Assembly (NCBI GenBank): GCA_031268525.1
Contig: JAIRXA010000206.1
Coordinates: 1-5,370 of the forward strand
Length of the DNA stretch: 5,370 bases
Direction of reading: 5' to 3'
Source: Coriobacteriales bacterium
GTDB lineage: Bacteria > Actinomycetota > Coriobacteriia > Coriobacteriales > UBA8131
Below are positions 1 to 5,370 of this stretch, one piece after another (position 1 is the stretch's first letter; each line of letters opens with the position of its first letter). Under the pieces are notes generated by a model. That model had not been told where the DNA came from. It did no database searches and was given only the letters and a program-made list of their open reading frames with translations. The position numbers and the translations under genes are program-made.

Positions 1-11
1 ATGTATCCCAT
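1..11 (-). CDS. Possible first codons of a gene running off the left edge
   Basis: On the minus strand TAGGA is followed after six bases by ATG GGA TAC AT, which then leaves the window. The ribosome binding site and spacing are good, and AT-rich -10-like boxes lie upstream. Only three codons are visible, so no family can be named and the start could be chance. The preceding 150 bases have no other convincing coding signal on either strand. Confidence 0.25.
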
Positions 12-43
12 GGGAAGTCCTATCGCCGGTCTGTCTTGCAGTG

Positions 44-54
44 ATTATATTATA
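44..54 (-). promoter_or_regulatory. Possible -10 boxes in AT-rich stretch upstream of the left-edge gene
   Basis: On the minus strand two overlapping TATAAT hexamers (54-49 and 49-44) lie in an AT-rich tract (about 42-72). A start site near 37 would leave a leader of about 26 bases before the ATG at 11. No recognisable -35 box lies 16-18 bases upstream and there is no extended -10, so this is a weak call; the tract may simply be AT-rich spacer. Confidence 0.25.
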
Positions 55-100
55 CTATATATCTATCTATATCGCTAGCTGATTTTTCACACAGCCTGAC

Positions 101-158
101 GTCCCCCTGGCACATACCAAAACACTCTGCGTCCCCCTGTCACAAAACACTCTGTCAC
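101..158. repeat. Degenerate tandem repeat with GTCCCCCTGxCAC cores
   Basis: On the plus strand GTCCCCCTGGCAC (101-113) recurs as GTCCCCCTGTCAC (131-143), and AAAACACTCTG (120-129) recurs at 144-154, ending in a shortened TCAC. The units are roughly 25-30 bases and differ by a 5-base indel (ATACC at 114-118). The third copy lacks the GTCCCCC part. From memory, GTGNCAGGGGGAC-like motifs recur in intergenic regions of several Firmicutes and Actinobacteria, sometimes near REP-associated tyrosine transposases; no transposase is visible here. The block begins 3 bases beyond the pgeF stop. No clear hairpin or T-tract makes it an intrinsic terminator. Confidence 0.7.
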
Positions 159-161
159 TGC

Positions 162-890
162 CTACAACAACCCCACAACGGTAGCCATACGCCCAGAAAG
201 CTCACCGTCGCGGCGAGCGGAATGCAGGTGTGATCCTCGAAAGGTGCTGGTGGGGTAGCGCGTGATGGCATCGGGCGAAAGACCAGCATCGGTGAGGATG
301 AGAGCGGCAATGAATGGCAGATCGGCGAGCCAGTGGCCGGGGCGGGCGGGCAAGAAAAGCCGATCGTGTGCCTCGGAAAGCTCGGCAAGAACGGACAATG
401 ACAGGAGCGCGTCGCGCACATCTGCACCGACCTCGTAGTCCTCCTGTGCGATACCTGGCCCGATCCAGGCGTATAGGGCGCTTGCTTCATATCTATCAGC
501 TTGTTCGTATGCCAATAGCATATTGACCGTATTCTCAATGACACCGGAAGCCAGACCGCGCCATCCGGCGTGGATGCCCGCAACAGCATGATTGGCAAGG
601 TCAGCGATTATGACGGGCAGACAATCCGCTGTGGTGAAGGCCACGGCGTGACCTGCCTGAGTCACGACGGCGGCGTCGGCGGCAAGCGATGAGCCGCTCG
701 GGTCACAGACGACCCGCCCGCCATGCTCCAGAGCAAGCCAGCTGAGTTCCAGCGGTGCCAGGTCGCGTTCCAGATCACGCCGGTTGATCTCTCCCGTCTC
801 AGTACCCGCTCGATAGTCGGTAGGCGCCGCAGTCGTGAAGGCCAGGAGCCCATCGCAGTGTGGCAGCTCGGCAAAAATGCGCTCAGGCAT
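162..890 (-). CDS. pgeF: PgeF/YfiH/YlmD family protein (multicopper-oxidase-like purine nucleoside phosphorylase, formerly 'polyphenol oxidase')
   Basis: Cytoplasmic zinc-dependent family (Cu-oxidase_4, DUF152). Characterised members act as purine nucleoside phosphorylase and adenosine deaminase, and E. coli PgeF removes wrongly incorporated serine from peptidoglycan precursors. Which role applies here is unknown. The 242 residues show the family core: EHG with H56, ADAAVVT (71-77), TTADCLPV (86-93) with C90, HAGWRG (107-112) with H107, IGPGI (143-147), and a C-terminal SARRDGELSGR (224-234). H56, C90 and H107 are the expected metal ligands. The N-terminal 50 residues are divergent: the usual S-T/F-R-x-GG-V-S and N-L stretch is not recognisable. 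The ATG at 890 lies inside the end of proS (overlap 883-890, ATGCCTGA), with only a weak site upstream, which indicates translational coupling. The stop at 162 is 3 bases from a tandem repeat. Family assignment secure, exact activity not. Confidence 0.92.
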   Translation of the reverse strand: MPERIFAELPHCDGLLAFTTAAPTDYRAGTETGEINRRDLERDLAPLELSWLALEHGGRVVCDPSGSSLAADAAVVTQAGHAVAFTTADCLPVIIADLANHAVAGIHAGWRGLASGVIENTVNMLLAYEQADRYEASALYAWIGPGIAQEDYEVGADVRDALLSLSVLAELSEAHDRLFLPARPGHWLADLPFIAALILTDAGLSPDAITRYPTSTFRGSHLHSARRDGELSGRMATVVGLL

Positions 891-2634
891 ATGCTTCGCG
901 TCTGGCGGCGATCAGAGCGACAAGAGAGTCGACACTCTGCTCCAGGGGCAGAGACTGTTTCTCATTGTTTTCGCGCGTCTTCAGCTCGACCTCGCCTGCT
1001 GCCAGACCGCGTTTGCCGATGACGAGCTGATAGGGCCAACCGATCAGGTCAGCATCAGCGAACTTCACACCCGCACGCTCGTCGCGATCGTCTATGACCA
1101 CCTCAACGCCTGCCGCCGCCAGCTCCCCTGCCAGGCGTTCGGCAAGCTGCACCACCTCGTTATCGCCCACGGCAAGCGGCACGACACAGACCTCGGCAGG
1201 CGCGACGCTCACCGGCCAGAAGATACCATCCTCATCGTTATACTGCTCAACAACCGCAGCCAGACAACGCGTCACGCCCCAGCCGTAACAACCCATGACG
1301 AAGGGCTTTTCGTTACCCTCCTCGTCCATATACTGCGCGCCCATCGACTCGGAGTATTTCGTACCAAGTTGAAAGACCTGCCCAACCTCGATACCGCGTG
1401 CCATCTTGAGATCACGACCACACAGCGGACACCGATCGCCCGACTGCGCGGTCGTGAGGTCCACCCAGGCGTCAACCTCAAAATCGCGACCCGGCCTTGC
1501 TCCTGAGAGATGGTACTGTTCCCTGTTGGCACCAACCAACCAGTGCGGCACACTCTGGAGCGCTCGGTCGGCGATGATCCGCACGCCGCCCGGCAGATCG
1601 ACGGGACCCAGATAACCCCTGGCCAGCCCCGCCGCCTCCATTTCCTCGTCGGTCAGCAGCTCAAAGCCCTCCACAGCCCTGAGCGCCTTGATGGGGCCAA
1701 GCTCATGATCGCCGGGGATGAACAGCACCACGATCCGTCCATCCAGATCGCAACCAGCCAGAGCCTTGACCGTCTGGGACTCGGGAATAGACAAAAACTT
1801 TGCGAGAGAGGCGATCGACCCTTCTATGGGAGTGTGTATCTCCCGCAGTGTTTCGCCTGCATAGGACTCGGCACGGACATTGACCTCGGCGACTTCGGTA
1901 TTGGCCGCATACCCACAGTCGCAGTAGACGAGCTCCGCCTCGCCCGCCTCGGCCAAGGCCATGAACTCGATCGTTACCTTGCCACCGATCTGTCCGCTGT
2001 CGGCCTCTACCGGAAAATAGGTCAGCCCCAGCCGCTCGCAGATACGCCCATAGGCTCTGGCCTGCTGCTCGTAGTGCTCCTGCAGGCTTGCCTGATCGAC
2101 ATGAAAGCTGTAGGCGTCCTTCATGATGAATTCGCGCGCGCGCAACAACCCAAAGCGCGGGCGTATCTCGTCGCGATACTTGTTTGAGAAGTGGTACAGC
2201 GACTTGGGCAGCTCGCGATAGGAGCGCAGTTCGTTGCGGATGAGCGCGGTGATCAATTCCTCGTGCGTGGGAGCGAGCGCGAAGCTGTGACCGTGGCGAT
2301 CCTCAAGGCGCATCAACTCGGGGCCGTAATCATCCCAGCGCCCGCTTTCGTGCCAGAGCTCGGCGGGCTGGATGACACTCATGCGCATCTCCTGACTCCC
2401 GATGGCGGCCATCTCCTCGGCGACGATGGCTTCAACCTTGGCAAGCACGCGCATCCCGAGCGGCAGGAAGGAATAGACGCCCGCGGCGACCTTGCGAATC
2501 ATCGCCGCACGCACCAGCAGACGATGAGAGGCGATCTCCGCGTCAACGGGATCCTCTCTGAGAGTGGGCGCGTAGAGTTCGGACATGCGGAGCAGTGTGG
2601 GGAGTTTTGGAGTTGTGAGTGCTGCGAAGGCCAC
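883..2634 (-). CDS. proS: Prolyl-tRNA synthetase, bacterial type with editing domain
   Basis: Class II aminoacyl-tRNA synthetase that charges tRNA-Pro and clears mischarged Ala-tRNA-Pro in its inserted editing domain. Numbering here is from the GTG at 2634 (583 residues; E. coli ProS has 572). Seen: motif 1 region (about 43-75), RLEDRHGHSFALAPTHEE (109-126), motif 2 from YRDEIRPRFG to KDAYSF (153-177), the YbaK-like insertion (about 235-395) with TVKAL (editing lysine K290) and H375 before GRDF, motif 3 GCYGWGVTR (448-456), and the anticodon-binding domain (about 475-583) with DDRDERAGVKFADADLIG. Start choice: GTG 2634 has AAAGGA six bases upstream; GTG 2649 lacks a spaced site; ATG 2586 gives the conventional MSELYAPTLRE start (567 residues) but has no ribosome binding site. 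Motif 3 usually reads GCYGIGVSR, and GGKVTIEF replaces the more usual GGS-type sequence. The end overlaps pgeF by 8 bases. Function very secure, start less so. Confidence 0.95.
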   Translation of the reverse strand: MAFAALTTPKLPTLLRMSELYAPTLREDPVDAEIASHRLLVRAAMIRKVAAGVYSFLPLGMRVLAKVEAIVAEEMAAIGSQEMRMSVIQPAELWHESGRWDDYGPELMRLEDRHGHSFALAPTHEELITALIRNELRSYRELPKSLYHFSNKYRDEIRPRFGLLRAREFIMKDAYSFHVDQASLQEHYEQQARAYGRICERLGLTYFPVEADSGQIGGKVTIEFMALAEAGEAELVYCDCGYAANTEVAEVNVRAESYAGETLREIHTPIEGSIASLAKFLSIPESQTVKALAGCDLDGRIVVLFIPGDHELGPIKALRAVEGFELLTDEEMEAAGLARGYLGPVDLPGGVRIIADRALQSVPHWLVGANREQYHLSGARPGRDFEVDAWVDLTTAQSGDRCPLCGRDLKMARGIEVGQVFQLGTKYSESMGAQYMDEEGNEKPFVMGCYGWGVTRCLAAVVEQYNDEDGIFWPVSVAPAEVCVVPLAVGDNEVVQLAERLAGELAAAGVEVVIDDRDERAGVKFADADLIGWPYQLVIGKRGLAAGEVELKTRENNEKQSLPLEQSVDSLVALIAARREAYA

Positions 2635-2640
2635 GGTTCG

Positions 2641-2646
2641 TCCTTT
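2641..2646 (-). promoter_or_regulatory. Shine-Dalgarno sequence that decides the proS start
   Basis: On the minus strand AAAGGA is followed after six bases (CGAACC) by the GTG at 2634. It is the best-spaced ribosome binding site near the proS start. It argues for a GTG start 16 codons upstream of the methionine that aligns with most ProS proteins. It lies after an in-frame TGA (2655-2653), so proS cannot extend further upstream. Confidence 0.6.
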
Positions 2647-2726
2647 CACCTTTCACGAAAAGCGTTTGCTGCAGTATGGCTGTTTCATTGTAACTTACCG
2701 GAGGCTATTCGGTTCCATCTTGTATT

Positions 2727-3788
2727 TCAGTACCGGTCGATTTCCTCCATGAGGGCGTCGACGATGGTGCTTTCGGGCACGGTATACAGTATCTTGCCTG
2801 CGGAGAAGATCGCGCCTTTGCCCGCCCCACACGCCACGCCTACGTCGGCTGAGGCAGCCTCTCCGGGGCCGTTGACGATGCAGCCCATAACCGCCACGGT
2901 CAGGGGCTTGCGTACGAAGGACAATCGTTCTTCCACCTCACAGGCCAGCGCGATCAGATCGACCTGACAACGTCCGCAGGTTGGACAGCTCACGAGCTCG
3001 GGGCCACGGCGGCGCAGGCCGAGCGTGGCCAGGAGTTGCCAGGCGACGCGCAGCTCCTCGACCGGATCGGCAGTCAGCGAGACTCGGATGGTGTCGCCGA
3101 TACCGTCGAGCAGCAGGGCGCCCAGTGCCGCCGCCGATTTTACCGTTCCCGTGAAAGCCGTCCCGGCCTCGGTGACCCCCAGATGCAGTGGCACCTGTGG
3201 CAGATCTGCCGCCAGCAGGCGATAGACCTCAACGGTCGTGCGCACATCGTGAGCCTTGGCGGAAACAACGATGTTGGTAAAGTCGCGTTCCTCAAAATGC
3301 TCGACGAAGGACTCCGCAGAGGCGACGAGTTTCTCCGTGAGGCTCAGTTCGGAGCGAAGCGCGAACTCGGGAGCAAGGGAGCCCGCATTGACGCCAATAC
3401 GAATGGGGATGCCGACACTACCCGCTGCGTCGATGATGGCGTCCACGAGATCGAGGTCGGCGATGTTGCCGGGGTTGATGCGCAGTTTGGCAGCACCGAG
3501 CTCGGCGGCTGCGATGGCCAGACGAAAGTCGAAGTGGATATCCGCGATAACCGGCAGGGGCGATTCGGCACAGATACGCTCAAAGGCAGGCAGTGAGGCG
3601 GTGTCGGGGAGTGCCAGACGAATGAGTTCACAGCCCGCCTCAGCCAGAATGTCGATCTGGGCCAGGCAGCCTGGCGCATCGCTGGTCGGGATGTTCAGCA
3701 TCGACTGGACGACCACCGGCGCTCCCCCACCGAGTGCTACGCCGCCAAGCGCTGCGTCGCCGACGACGATCTGGCGCGTTGACGACAT
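2727..3788 (-). CDS. ispG: 4-hydroxy-3-methylbut-2-enyl-diphosphate synthase (flavodoxin/ferredoxin), GcpE
   Basis: Cytoplasmic [4Fe-4S] enzyme of the MEP isoprenoid pathway. It converts 2-C-methyl-D-erythritol 2,4-cyclodiphosphate into HMBPP by a two-electron reduction. The 353 residues match the compact bacterial form: an N-terminal TIM barrel (about 1-250) with VVQSM (26-30), ADIHFD (82-87), KLRINPGNI (101-109), PIRIGVNAGSL (128-138), HLGVTEAG (202-209) and GIGDTIRVS (229-237). The C-terminal iron-sulfur domain has SCPTCGR (C268, C271) and VMGCIVNGPGEA (C303, E310), which supply the expected cluster ligands. Length and ends are normal. One deviation: QSMLN where most family members have QSMTN. 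The ATG at 3788 lies 3 bases after the rseP stop with only a weak GGCGG upstream, so translation is probably coupled to rseP. Assignment is very secure. Confidence 0.97.
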   Translation of the reverse strand: MSSTRQIVVGDAALGGVALGGGAPVVVQSMLNIPTSDAPGCLAQIDILAEAGCELIRLALPDTASLPAFERICAESPLPVIADIHFDFRLAIAAAELGAAKLRINPGNIADLDLVDAIIDAAGSVGIPIRIGVNAGSLAPEFALRSELSLTEKLVASAESFVEHFEERDFTNIVVSAKAHDVRTTVEVYRLLAADLPQVPLHLGVTEAGTAFTGTVKSAAALGALLLDGIGDTIRVSLTADPVEELRVAWQLLATLGLRRRGPELVSCPTCGRCQVDLIALACEVEERLSFVRKPLTVAVMGCIVNGPGEAASADVGVACGAGKGAIFSAGKILYTVPESTIVDALMEEIDRY

Positions 3789-3791
3789 AGT

Positions 3792-5123
3792 CTAGCCGCC
3801 GAGGATATAGCGATGGATGTCCTGGTTGGTGACAAACAGAAACAGAGCGATCAGCAGCACGAAGCAGGTGACCGAGATACCACTGATGATACGAACGGGA
3901 ATGTGCCGACGCGTGACTCGCTCGATCGTCTCCACGACGATCTTACCACCGTCCAGGGGAGGAATGGGCAACAGGTTCATCAGGCCGATGGATATAGACA
4001 GCGCCGCCGCAAGGATGATAAAGGGGATAAATCCCTGCTCAGCGGCATTCCGTGCCTCAACGGAGATGCCGATGACCGAGGAGGATTGGCTCACAACATC
4101 GGAGAATGTTGCGGGATTGAAGAGTTGGAGGATCGCCTGTGCAACGATGCCGATGAAGCCTACCGCGGTCCCAGCCGCCGTGGTAAAGGAGATCGGGACA
4201 CGCTCAAGTGATGCGGTGACACCGAGAATGGCACGGCCTTCGCTTTGCCCGAGCACGACCGGGAAACTGCGCTCATGTCCGTCGCGCTCGACCGTTACGC
4301 GCACCTCCTCGCCAGGCTGGTGTGTGGCAATGACGGCGGTAAAGCCCTCCCAGTTGTCGATGGGTGTGCCATCGACGCCAACAAGGGTATCGCCCGCCTC
4401 GATGCCAGCAAGCGCCGCAGGCGAATCCGCGGCAACCGCATCAAGGGTGGTGATCGGCTGCTGGTCGCCAACCACCATCAGCACCGTTGTAAAGACGATG
4501 ATCGCAAACAGGAGGTTGAAGATGACACCATTTGCCAGAATGAGCACCCGCTTGAACCAGCCAAGACCCCGATAGGTCTTCCTGCGCTCGACGTCGAGAG
4601 CAGCCGTAGGGTCAGGGAGAGGACGTGGCTCGCCGAGAGCATATGAGCTTACGAGTGATTTGGAGGAGTCGGGTTCGACGGCGCCCTTCTCGTCGGGCAT
4701 ATCGTAACGATACAGCCCACCCTTCAGGCGCACACGCACGATACTGCCCCATCCATGGAGGATATCCAGCGCTTCCTCCAGATCAAAGCCGAGCTCCTTC
4801 TCCGCATTCTGTACCGCGGCGGTATCGGCCGACCCCTGCCGGGCGAGCCAGGCCAGTGCGTGCACAAGATTGGGGTTCTCCTTGCCGCCCTCCATGCCGG
4901 CGATCAGCGCGTAACCGCCCAGCAGGATAGGGGTCACGCCGAATTTCGTCCCCTTGAAGGTGAAGCCGATGTTCGGACCGGGCAGGCCGATCATGAATTC
5001 CGAGACGCGTACACCGAAGGCGCGGGCCGCGACGAAGTGCCCCAGTTCATGGACGAACACGATCAGGGAAAACATGATGAGACCGAAGAAGACGATCTCT
5101 ATGCCGGTGAGTAAGGTTTCCAT
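3792..5123 (-). CDS. rseP: RseP-like site-2 (M50) membrane zinc metalloprotease with inserted cytoplasmic domain
   Basis: Intramembrane protease of the RseP/S2P family, which cleaves membrane-anchored regulators such as anti-sigma factors and remnant signal peptides. Seen in the 443 residues: a first hydrophobic segment (about 7-30) carrying the zinc motif HELGH (25-29); a second segment (about 192-217); a PDZ-like domain (about 225-297) with an LAGIEAGD core; a third segment (about 365-388) running into N383 and the LPIPPLDGG motif, whose D391 is the third expected zinc ligand; and a last segment (about 410-432). The active site looks complete. Two oddities: residues about 84-185 form a long insertion before the second segment, and the usual AGPxxN motif there reads ANGVIFN. 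The ATG at 5123 has no Shine-Dalgarno sequence but lies 7 bases after a -10 box, so the mRNA is probably leaderless. The stop is 3 bases before ispG. Family assignment is very secure; the physiological substrate cannot be told. Confidence 0.96.
   Translation of the reverse strand: METLLTGIEIVFFGLIMFSLIVFVHELGHFVAARAFGVRVSEFMIGLPGPNIGFTFKGTKFGVTPILLGGYALIAGMEGGKENPNLVHALAWLARQGSADTAAVQNAEKELGFDLEEALDILHGWGSIVRVRLKGGLYRYDMPDEKGAVEPDSSKSLVSSYALGEPRPLPDPTAALDVERRKTYRGLGWFKRVLILANGVIFNLLFAIIVFTTVLMVVGDQQPITTLDAVAADSPAALAGIEAGDTLVGVDGTPIDNWEGFTAVIATHQPGEEVRVTVERDGHERSFPVVLGQSEGRAILGVTASLERVPISFTTAAGTAVGFIGIVAQAILQLFNPATFSDVVSQSSSVIGISVEARNAAEQGFIPFIILAAALSISIGLMNLLPIPPLDGGKIVVETIERVTRRHIPVRIISGISVTCFVLLIALFLFVTNQDIHRYILGG
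4569..4880 (-). other. Inserted domain in RseP: winged-helix-like segment plus Pro-rich linker
   Basis: This segment encodes RseP residues about 82-185, between the HELGH-containing first membrane helix and the second one; the family usually has only a few dozen residues there. Residues about 84-142 follow a winged-helix pattern: a first helix (LVHALAWLARQG), a second (TAAVQNAEKELG), a third with an EALDILHGWGSI core, then a two-strand wing ending in GGLYRYDMP. A charged, proline-containing linker (about 143-185) leads to the second membrane helix. In the known topology of the family this loop faces the cytoplasm, where a DNA-, ligand- or protein-binding module could regulate the protease, as CBS domains do in other site-2 proteases. 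The fold is inferred from residue pattern alone. Confidence 0.55.
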
Positions 5124-5130
5124 AGGTATC

Positions 5131-5158
5131 AGTATACCCGCAGTCCCACGCTGGTCAA
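5131..5158 (-). promoter_or_regulatory. Sigma-70-type promoter of rseP, probably giving a leaderless mRNA
   Basis: Read on the minus strand, TTGACC (5158-5153) and TATACT (5136-5131) are separated by 16 bases, close to the TTGACA and TATAAT consensus. The A of the rseP ATG (5123) lies 7 bases after the -10 box, exactly where transcription would be expected to start, and there is no purine-rich ribosome binding site between. It is the only strong promoter seen upstream of the four-gene run, so it probably drives rseP-ispG-proS-pgeF. Confidence 0.7.
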
Positions 5159-5175
5159 ACCATTGTGCGGGACCG

Positions 5176-5370
5176 TTACGAGGCGGATATATCTAGGGAA
5201 GTGTAAAACCCCGTGCCAAAGTCCAAGGTTTTGTAACGGTTAAAGATAATGGGGGCTTCGTGAGAATGTGTGGTAGGAGAGCCACGGCTGGATAGTTCTT
5301 CGAGGGTTGCTTTGAGGGTCGGCGCTCCGACCGAGGTGTTGATATACCAACCCCGTGCGCCGAGCACATC
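5176..5370 (-). pseudogene. Possible degraded fragment of a DUF3990-like gene upstream of rseP
   Basis: A frame open from the window edge stops at TAA 5178-5176. Its last residues, RYKTLDFGTGFYTS (5238-5197), resemble the near N-terminal DFGxGFY signature of DUF3990 proteins as I recall it. That family usually starts with a short LYHxS stretch. A similar SYHT is readable one frame over at about 5278-5267, so dropping one base near 5266 would join it to SHEAPIIFNRYK. After the motif the frame ends within a few codons, far short of a full protein. The part nearest the edge does not resemble anything I know. I read this as a frameshifted, truncated remnant; chance resemblance is possible. Confidence 0.3.

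Noticed and set aside
56..72. Microsatellite-like TATATCTATCTATAT
   Set aside because: Too short and imperfect to be called a repeat feature; explained by the AT-rich composition.
80..113. Intrinsic terminator after pgeF formed by GCC/GGC arms near the repeat
   Set aside because: The stem would be only a few base pairs and no T-tract follows in the minus-strand direction.
155..598. Alternative minus-strand frame of 147 codons within pgeF
   Set aside because: It overlaps the confidently identified pgeF frame and has no recognisable motif.
835..1506. Long plus-strand open frame opposite proS (223 codons), and similar ones opposite ispG and rseP
   Set aside because: These are antisense shadows of GC-rich genes. 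Their translations are rich in Arg, His, Gln and Thr, show no family motifs, and the minus-strand genes are unambiguous.
2653..2688. An 11-codon minus-strand open frame (MKQPYCSKRFS) just before proS, as a leader peptide
   Set aside because: It has one proline codon only, no good ribosome binding site and no attenuator-like hairpins, so it is most likely chance.
2687..2715. TACAAT (2692-2687) as the -10 box of an internal promoter for proS
   Set aside because: The hexamer 17 bases upstream (GAACCG) does not resemble a -35 box, and there is no extended -10; evidence is too thin for a feature.

Overview
The window looks like a piece of a GC-rich, anaerobic-type actinobacterial chromosome, most plausibly Coriobacteriia or a close relative (inferred, not proven). 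The reasons are the rseP-ispG-proS gene order, the bacterial-type long ProS with an inserted editing domain, the actinobacterial flavour of the IspG and RseP sequences, and a promoter that appears to give a leaderless mRNA. No rRNA, tRNA, CRISPR array or intact insertion sequence is visible. The coding core is GC-rich, and both edges are visibly more AT-rich.

All convincing genes lie on the minus strand and are read from right to left. At the right edge (about 5124-5370) there is no intact gene. It holds an open frame that ends at 5176 and carries a short motif resembling the start of DUF3990-type proteins, followed by a good sigma-70-type promoter (5131-5158) placed so that transcription should begin at or next to the rseP start codon. 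Next come rseP (site-2 membrane protease, 5123-3792), ispG (MEP-pathway [4Fe-4S] enzyme, 3788-2727), a 92-base gap with a ribosome binding site, proS (prolyl-tRNA synthetase, from about 2634 to 883) and pgeF/yfiH (multicopper-oxidase-like purine nucleoside phosphorylase family, 890-162). Spacing is 3 bases between rseP and ispG and an 8-base overlap between proS and pgeF, so the four genes probably form one operon. At the left edge (1-161) the pgeF stop is followed almost at once by a short degenerate tandem repeat with GTCCCCCTGxCAC cores, then an AT-rich stretch with -10-like boxes. A ribosome-binding-site-plus-ATG pair at the very edge may be the first codons of another minus-strand gene.

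The genes are housekeeping: regulated membrane proteolysis, isoprenoid precursor synthesis, prolyl-tRNA charging with proofreading, and nucleoside metabolism or repair. In many bacteria dxr lies directly upstream of rseP; it is not seen within the 247 bases upstream here. The most unusual protein feature is a roughly 100-residue insertion in the cytoplasmic loop of RseP. Its first part reads like a winged helix-turn-helix, which suggests a sensory or regulatory add-on to the protease. I found no clear evidence of a wholly new multi-gene system.
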